Shown here one piece after another: positions 13,364 through 16,906 of a stretch of 16,906 bases of DNA (position 1 is the first letter of the stretch; each line of letters begins with the position of its first letter). Below the pieces are notes generated by a model. It made no database searches. It saw only the letters and a list, made by a program, of their open reading frames with translations, and was not told the DNA's origin. Origin of the DNA: JAWXBM01 sp037968555. GTDB lineage: Bacteria; Pseudomonadota; Gammaproteobacteria; Xanthomonadales; SZUA-36. The stretch spans positions 1 through 16,906 of the forward strand of contig JBBKVS010000280.1 of the NCBI GenBank assembly GCA_037968555.1. The letters run 5' to 3'. A program made the position numbers and the translations under genes.

Positions 13364-15087
13364 AGTCGCGAGGAAGTGAGTTCCACGTCCGCCTCGCTCC
13401 AGGCATGCTTGAACATTTCCTCTTGGGCGGCTGCTTCCTCATTTTTGCCTTGAGCCTTCAGGGCTTGCATCAAGCCAAAAATTGACCAGCCATTGTGCCG
13501 GTAAATTTCCAGGTCACGGCGGTATACCGCTTCTGCCTCAGCTGGCTTACCCGCAGCCAGCAGGGCCTTGCCCAGCGATTGCCGGTTGGGGTAATACCAG
13601 AAGGGAGGTTCGGTGTAGGGCAGGACATCCTGCGCCTCAACCGCGGCGGTGTAGTGGGCTATGGCGGAATCAAGATTGTCCGTGGCCATGGCCATATCAC
13701 CCTGAATCAACTCATCAGCTATCAACAGTAACTGGCTGGCCGGATACATCACGCCATCGAGGTAAAGTACTTTGCCGGAGTCGCGCAAAGGCTGCATGGC
13801 GGTGTATTCGGCAGCCGCTGAATCGAGATCACCCTGGGCCGTAAAGGCGGTGGCTCGCACGTAATGCCAGATGGCATTGGAATAATCCAGATCGGCAGCT
13901 GGCTGTGGCTGCTGCAGGACTTCGTCCCATTGGCCGAACTGGGTCAGCGCCAGCAATGGAATGGTGTGGAAGAACTCCACCATGGGGAATTCCTTGATCA
14001 TTTCCACCTGCACATTGGCCGCCACGCGATTGGCAGCGTCTATAGCCACAGCGCTACGGCCTTCCATGCTGGCCGCGGCCCACAGGAAGTGGATGTTGTG
14101 CGGATAGTACATGGCCGGATAAAAGCCCTGGGCGTTGCACTGCGCGATGTAACTTTCATCCACTGCTGCGGCGCGCATATTGGCCTCAGAGGCATCGTGA
14201 TAACGACCCACCCGCCAGAATATATGCGAGGGCATATGTACCAGGTGGCCGGCGCCGGGTACCAGGTCGGCCAGCATATCGGCGGCGGCTTCCGCTCGTT
14301 CGGGCCTGGAAGACGCTTCCACCGCATGCAGGTAGAGGTGCAGGGCCATGGGATGATCCGGTGAGCGCGCCAGCACTGCTTCCAGCACAGCAATCACTTT
14401 TTTGGTTTGAGGTTTGGGCTGGTCGGGATCCAGCCAGTAGTCCCAGGGCATGGTGGTCATCAGGGCTTCGGCGTACAGCGAAGCCGCATCATCGTCGCCT
14501 GGATACTTTTGGTTCAATTTTTCCATGGCTTTGGCATAGGCCTTATCCTGAGGCTCACGCGGCTGGCTGATGTCAGAGCTGTAGCGGGTAGCCAGTGCTG
14601 CTATGTAGTCCCGCTCCTTGGGGCTGGCATTGGCTTGCAGTTGCACCGCTTTCTGGATAGCTGCATAGGCGGCTGTCTGCGAGGCCTCATCCATCACCGC
14701 CTTGCCATTGCTGGTGACATTGATGTTGGGGCCCAAGGCCAGCGCCTCGCCCCAGAAACACATGGCACATTCGGGGTCCAGGGTTTGTGCCGCCTTGAAA
14801 GATCGTACTGATTCGGCATGATTGAAAGCGAAATCAATGATCAGGCCCTGGTCAAAATATTTCTGCGCCCAAGGGTCATCCGTTGTGATGGCATGGTGAT
14901 GATTACCCATGCCTTCAAACAAGGGTGCACCGGCGCGCTGGATGACATCGGCCTGGCTTTCCACGGCCGCCACAGGCGTGCTCGAATCATTTTGTGGGAC
15001 GGGTGCGGCTTCCTGCTTGCAGGCCACCAGGCCCAGAAAAGTCAGTAGCGCAATGCAGATAAAAGTAATACGGCGTGATACATGCAT
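13360..15087 (-). CDS. TPR-repeat lipoprotein of uncharacterised family
   Basis: A 575-residue lipoprotein with lipobox L20-V21-A22-C23. The mature protein is helical with tetratricopeptide-like repeats; the repeats are clear near residues 70-115, 405-435 and in the last 100 residues. It belongs to a widespread bacterial family of unknown role, recognised by HHHAIT (63-68), AQKYFDQGL, an FNHAESVRSFKAA repeat, DPECAMCFWGEALALGPN (104-121), LHLYLHAVE (249-257), HLVHMPSHIFWRVGRYHDA (281-299) and PHNIHFLWAAASMEGR (329-344). Many conserved His and a C107-x2-C110 pair suggest a bound metal, which is inference. Start 15087 is chosen over 15099 because GAGG lies six bases upstream. A promoter is visible at 15125-15153. 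Confidence 0.85.
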   Translation of the reverse strand: MHVSRRITFICIALLTFLGLVACKQEAAPVPQNDSSTPVAAVESQADVIQRAGAPLFEGMGNHHHAITTDDPWAQKYFDQGLIIDFAFNHAESVRSFKAAQTLDPECAMCFWGEALALGPNINVTSNGKAVMDEASQTAAYAAIQKAVQLQANASPKERDYIAALATRYSSDISQPREPQDKAYAKAMEKLNQKYPGDDDAASLYAEALMTTMPWDYWLDPDQPKPQTKKVIAVLEAVLARSPDHPMALHLYLHAVEASSRPERAEAAADMLADLVPGAGHLVHMPSHIFWRVGRYHDASEANMRAAAVDESYIAQCNAQGFYPAMYYPHNIHFLWAAASMEGRSAVAIDAANRVAANVQVEMIKEFPMVEFFHTIPLLALTQFGQWDEVLQQPQPAADLDYSNAIWHYVRATAFTAQGDLDSAAAEYTAMQPLRDSGKVLYLDGVMYPASQLLLIADELIQGDMAMATDNLDSAIAHYTAAVEAQDVLPYTEPPFWYYPNRQSLGKALLAAGKPAEAEAVYRRDLEIYRHNGWSIFGLMQALKAQGKNEEAAAQEEMFKHAWSEADVELTSSRL

Positions 15088-15124
15088 AGTTGGCCTCATT
15101 CTTGAGTGAAGAGATTCAATCAGC

Positions 15125-15153
15125 AGTATAGCTGTTGTGTCTTAGCCTGCCAG
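15125..15153 (-). promoter_or_regulatory. Putative sigma70 promoter of the TPR lipoprotein gene
   Basis: On the minus strand: CTGGCA (15153-15148), 17-base spacer, TATACT (15130-15125). Matches are four of six at -35 and five of six at -10. Transcription would start near 15118 and give a leader of about 30 bases, a normal length for a gene with a GAGG ribosome site. Confidence 0.5.
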
Positions 15154-15169
15154 GCACAGCTTGGCCTGG
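15150..15169. other. Inverted repeat between the kinase and TPR genes
   Basis: CCAGGC (15150-15155) and GCCTGG (15164-15169) with an eight-base loop. It lies just after the stop of the kinase gene and overlaps the -35 of the next promoter. Without a following T run it is a poor intrinsic terminator; it might be an operator or a weak 3' hairpin. Confidence 0.3.
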
Positions 15170-15176
15170 ATATGGA

Positions 15177-16214
15177 TCAAACTGCCAGGCTGGCACCCAA
15201 TTCTGCCAATGGCCGGGCCATTCGACCAGTAGCCAGAGCATTTTCGCTGGCCGCATTGCCATCCAGCGCGCGTTTCATTACGCCCTGACATATGGCAGAG
15301 AGACGGAACATGCTGAAAGCCAGGTAGAAATGCCAGTGCTCAATTCGCGCCAGGCCCCGCAATTGGCAGTATTGTTCAACCATGGCCTGCTCGTTGGGTA
15401 TACCTAGTTCGTCTATAGGCATGCCAGCCAGACCCTTGAGGCGTTCGGTACGAGGCAGTCTCAGACACATACAGAAATAGGACAAATCGGTCAGCGGATG
15501 GCCCAGGGTCGACAGTTCCCAGTCCAGTACTGCCAGCGCCCGGGGTTCGGTTGGGTGAAAAATCAGGTTGTCCAGTCGGTAATCGCCGTGAATCAGACTA
15601 ACCTGGCCGTCATCCGCAGGTAGATTGTCAGGTAGCCACTGCAGCAGATGTTCCATTTCCGGAATATTTTCGGTCTCGGCGGCACGGTATTGTTTACTCC
15701 AGCGGCCAATCTGGCGCTCGAAGTAATTGCCCGGCTTGCCAAAATCACTCAGCCCGGACTTTTCCAGCTCAATCGAGTGAATGGCGGCCAGCACCCGCAG
15801 CATCTCCTGAAAAATCTGGCCGCGTTCCTGTTTGCCGGAGTCGGGCAGTGACGGGTCCCACAGTATGCGTCCTTCAACGTACTCCATCAGGTAGAACATG
15901 CTACCGGCCACCCTGTCGTCATCGCAGAGCAGCAAAGGCTTGGCTACGGGCACTTCACTGTGCTGCAGCGCCTGCAACACGCGAAACTCGCGATCCACAG
16001 CATGGGCAGAAGCCAATAACTGGCCAGGTGGTTTACGGCGCAGCACGTATTGACCGCTGGCGCTGGTCAAGAGATAAGTAGGGTTGGACTGGCCACCGGA
16101 AAACTTGCGTGACTCAAGCGGACCTTTGAATCCGATCAGGTTTGCGCTGAGGTAGTCGCTCAGCTTTTGCTCGTCCAGATGCTGGATATCATGATTCTGG
16201 TTATTGTCGTTCAT
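15177..16214 (-). CDS. ACAD10/11-type phosphotransferase family protein
   Basis: A 345-residue kinase-like protein of the aminoglycoside/choline phosphotransferase fold, in the group that forms the N-terminal part of eukaryotic ACAD10/ACAD11. Family marks are FSGGQSNPTYLL (38-49), VLRRKPPG (57-64), the catalytic loop HGDYRLDN (209-216) with D211 and N216, and the metal-binding LDWE (230-233). In mammals the ACAD10/11 kinase domain phosphorylates 4-hydroxyacyl-CoA; bacterial members often sit near acyl-CoA dehydrogenases, so a role in hydroxy-fatty acid or related acyl-CoA breakdown is likely but not proven. No dehydrogenase is in the window. GGAA lies six to seven bases before the ATG. It is divergent from a small membrane protein gene. 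Confidence 0.88.
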   Translation of the reverse strand: MNDNNQNHDIQHLDEQKLSDYLSANLIGFKGPLESRKFSGGQSNPTYLLTSASGQYVLRRKPPGQLLASAHAVDREFRVLQALQHSEVPVAKPLLLCDDDRVAGSMFYLMEYVEGRILWDPSLPDSGKQERGQIFQEMLRVLAAIHSIELEKSGLSDFGKPGNYFERQIGRWSKQYRAAETENIPEMEHLLQWLPDNLPADDGQVSLIHGDYRLDNLIFHPTEPRALAVLDWELSTLGHPLTDLSYFCMCLRLPRTERLKGLAGMPIDELGIPNEQAMVEQYCQLRGLARIEHWHFYLAFSMFRLSAICQGVMKRALDGNAASENALATGRMARPLAELGASLAV

Positions 16215-16254
16215 AAGCTTTCCGGAAATTGACGCTTAGTGTACTAGAAGCTTT
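16215..16254. repeat. Two AAGCTTT copies in a 48-base divergent spacer
   Basis: AAGCTTT occurs at 16215-16221 and 16248-16254, 33 bases apart start to start. The core AAGCTT is its own reverse complement. The pair lies between two divergent starts and could be a regulator site, or chance. No clear promoter was found in this spacer. Confidence 0.3.
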
Positions 16255-16262
16255 GGCAGTAT

Positions 16263-16496
16263 ATGATCCCGTCCATGAGCCCACTTAAGAAAATCCTCAG
16301 TTATGCCGAATCCCTGCGTTTCCCGGTGCTGGTATTGGTCACGGCCATGCTGTTCGTGGCTGATCTGTTCATACCGGATGTGATTCCCTTTGTAGATGAA
16401 CTGCTGCTGGGTCTGCTGATGGTGGGTCTGGGCAGAATTCGTAAACCCAAGGTACCGGAAGTGGGCCGCGATCGGCCATCCGGTAAGACCGACTAA
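16263..16496 (+). CDS. Small membrane protein, possibly DUF6116-like
   Basis: A 77-residue protein with one long or two short hydrophobic stretches: LRFPVLVLVTAMLFVADLF, then IPDVIPFVDELLLGLLMVGLG, then a short basic tail (RKPKVPEVGRDRPSGK). The LRFP...LF..DL.IPD.IPFVDE.LLGLL pattern resembles a family of small bacterial membrane proteins that I recall as DUF6116; I am not certain of the name. Function unknown. The start is either ATG 16263 or ATG 16275; neither has a good ribosome site. It is divergent from the kinase gene and its TAA overlaps the TAG of the opposite Rieske oxygenase gene. Confidence 0.65.
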   Translation: MIPSMSPLKKILSYAESLRFPVLVLVTAMLFVADLFIPDVIPFVDELLLGLLMVGLGRIRKPKVPEVGRDRPSGKTD

Positions 16497-16906
16497 AGCC
16501 CCTCACCCAAACAGTCACGCACCCAGTTATCGAAAACCAGCACGTCGTATTCCTGAGGCATCAGTACACCATGCTGGTGACGGCTGGACTTCAATCCTTT
16601 TTGATTGATTTCACAGGCTCGCGCATCTTCCTTTACCACCTGCCGGGCGAAGCTTGTCATTTTTTCTATGGCCGCAGGATCTGCATCCATGGAAGATGCC
16701 GGTAACAGCCAGTCTACCGTCAGGCAGGTGGATTCAGGCCCCAGTGGCATCATCCTGACCGAACGTACATAGTCCTGGTGTGCGACTACGAACATGCCGG
16801 GAATCGAGGTAGTAAAGGTCATGCCCCGCGCCTGCTCTTCTGCAGTTGGGCCTTCAATCAATGGCAGGCCGGAAATGCCGTCGGTAGCCCAGGTTTGGGC
16901 AGACTC
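16493..16906 (-). CDS. Rieske-type aromatic ring-hydroxylating oxygenase alpha subunit, C-terminal fragment
   Basis: The 3' end of a minus-strand gene that enters from the right edge; the frame is open to base 16906, so an apparent start at 16861 (a TTG) is only an internal leucine. The 137 visible residues match the C-terminal catalytic domain of oxygenases that hydroxylate aromatic rings or similar compounds: SIPGMFVVAHQDYVRSVRMMPLGPESTCLTVDWLL is the usual strand pair of the catalytic fold, and EDARACEINQKGLKSS with a final VFDNWVRDCLG matches the end of the family. The Rieske [2Fe-2S] site and iron ligands are upstream, outside the window. The substrate cannot be told. The stop (TAG, 16495-16493) overlaps the stop of the small membrane protein gene. 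Confidence 0.85.
   Translation of the reverse strand, partial: ESAQTWATDGISGLPLIEGPTAEEQARGMTFTTSIPGMFVVAHQDYVRSVRMMPLGPESTCLTVDWLLPASSMDADPAAIEKMTSFARQVVKEDARACEINQKGLKSSRHQHGVLMPQEYDVLVFDNWVRDCLGEGL

Noticed and set aside
1..16906. tRNA, rRNA, CRISPR arrays, phage or transposase genes
   Set aside because: I looked on both strands in all gaps and found no cloverleaf with a T-loop motif, no regularly spaced repeats and no mobile-element proteins.

Overview
The window looks like a chromosomal stretch from a free-living, probably marine or environmental, gammaproteobacterium. The reasons are a NadB-type L-aspartate oxidase, an Mla/MCE envelope lipid transporter operon, an ACAD10-type phosphotransferase next to a Rieske oxygenase, good Shine-Dalgarno sites, and moderate GC with dense, mostly short intergenic gaps. 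I see no insertion sequence, integrase, tRNA, rRNA or CRISPR array. Codon style is similar throughout, including frequent ATA, so nothing stands out as recently acquired.

Layout. 1-309: 3' end of nadB. 380-1624 (+): YcaD-like MFS transporter. 1663-2718 (-): exported zinc amidohydrolase/carboxypeptidase of the succinylglutamate desuccinylase/aspartoacylase (AstE/AspA) family. Divergent from it, 2919-7062 (+) is a tight three-gene operon: MFS transporter, AAC(6')-I-like GNAT acetyltransferase, and an 806-residue protein with two ATP-grasp ligase modules. This operon is the most interesting part of the window. A peptide- or amide-forming ligase, an acetyltransferase, an exporter and a divergent extracytoplasmic amide hydrolase together look like a small-peptide metabolite pathway.

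10538-7066 (-): four-gene MCE/Mla-type ABC operon (permease with fused STAS domain, ATPase, MlaD-like substrate-binding protein, PqiC-like lipoprotein). It lacks mlaC and ends 3 bases from the ligase gene. 10539-11120 holds a probable 83-residue small protein with a perfect AGGAGG ribosome site and an AT-rich promoter-like segment. 11121-12092 (-): membrane-anchored GST-like protein. 12173-13363 (+): a second YcaD-like MFS transporter.

15087-13360 (-): TPR lipoprotein of a widespread uncharacterised family rich in conserved histidines. 16214-15177 (-): ACAD10/11-type aminoglycoside-phosphotransferase-fold kinase. 16263-16496 (+): small membrane protein. 16906-16493 (-): C-terminal part of a Rieske-type ring-hydroxylating oxygenase alpha subunit, running off the window. 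Convergent pairs are packed with gaps of 3 bases or with overlapping stop codons, so intrinsic terminators are largely missing.
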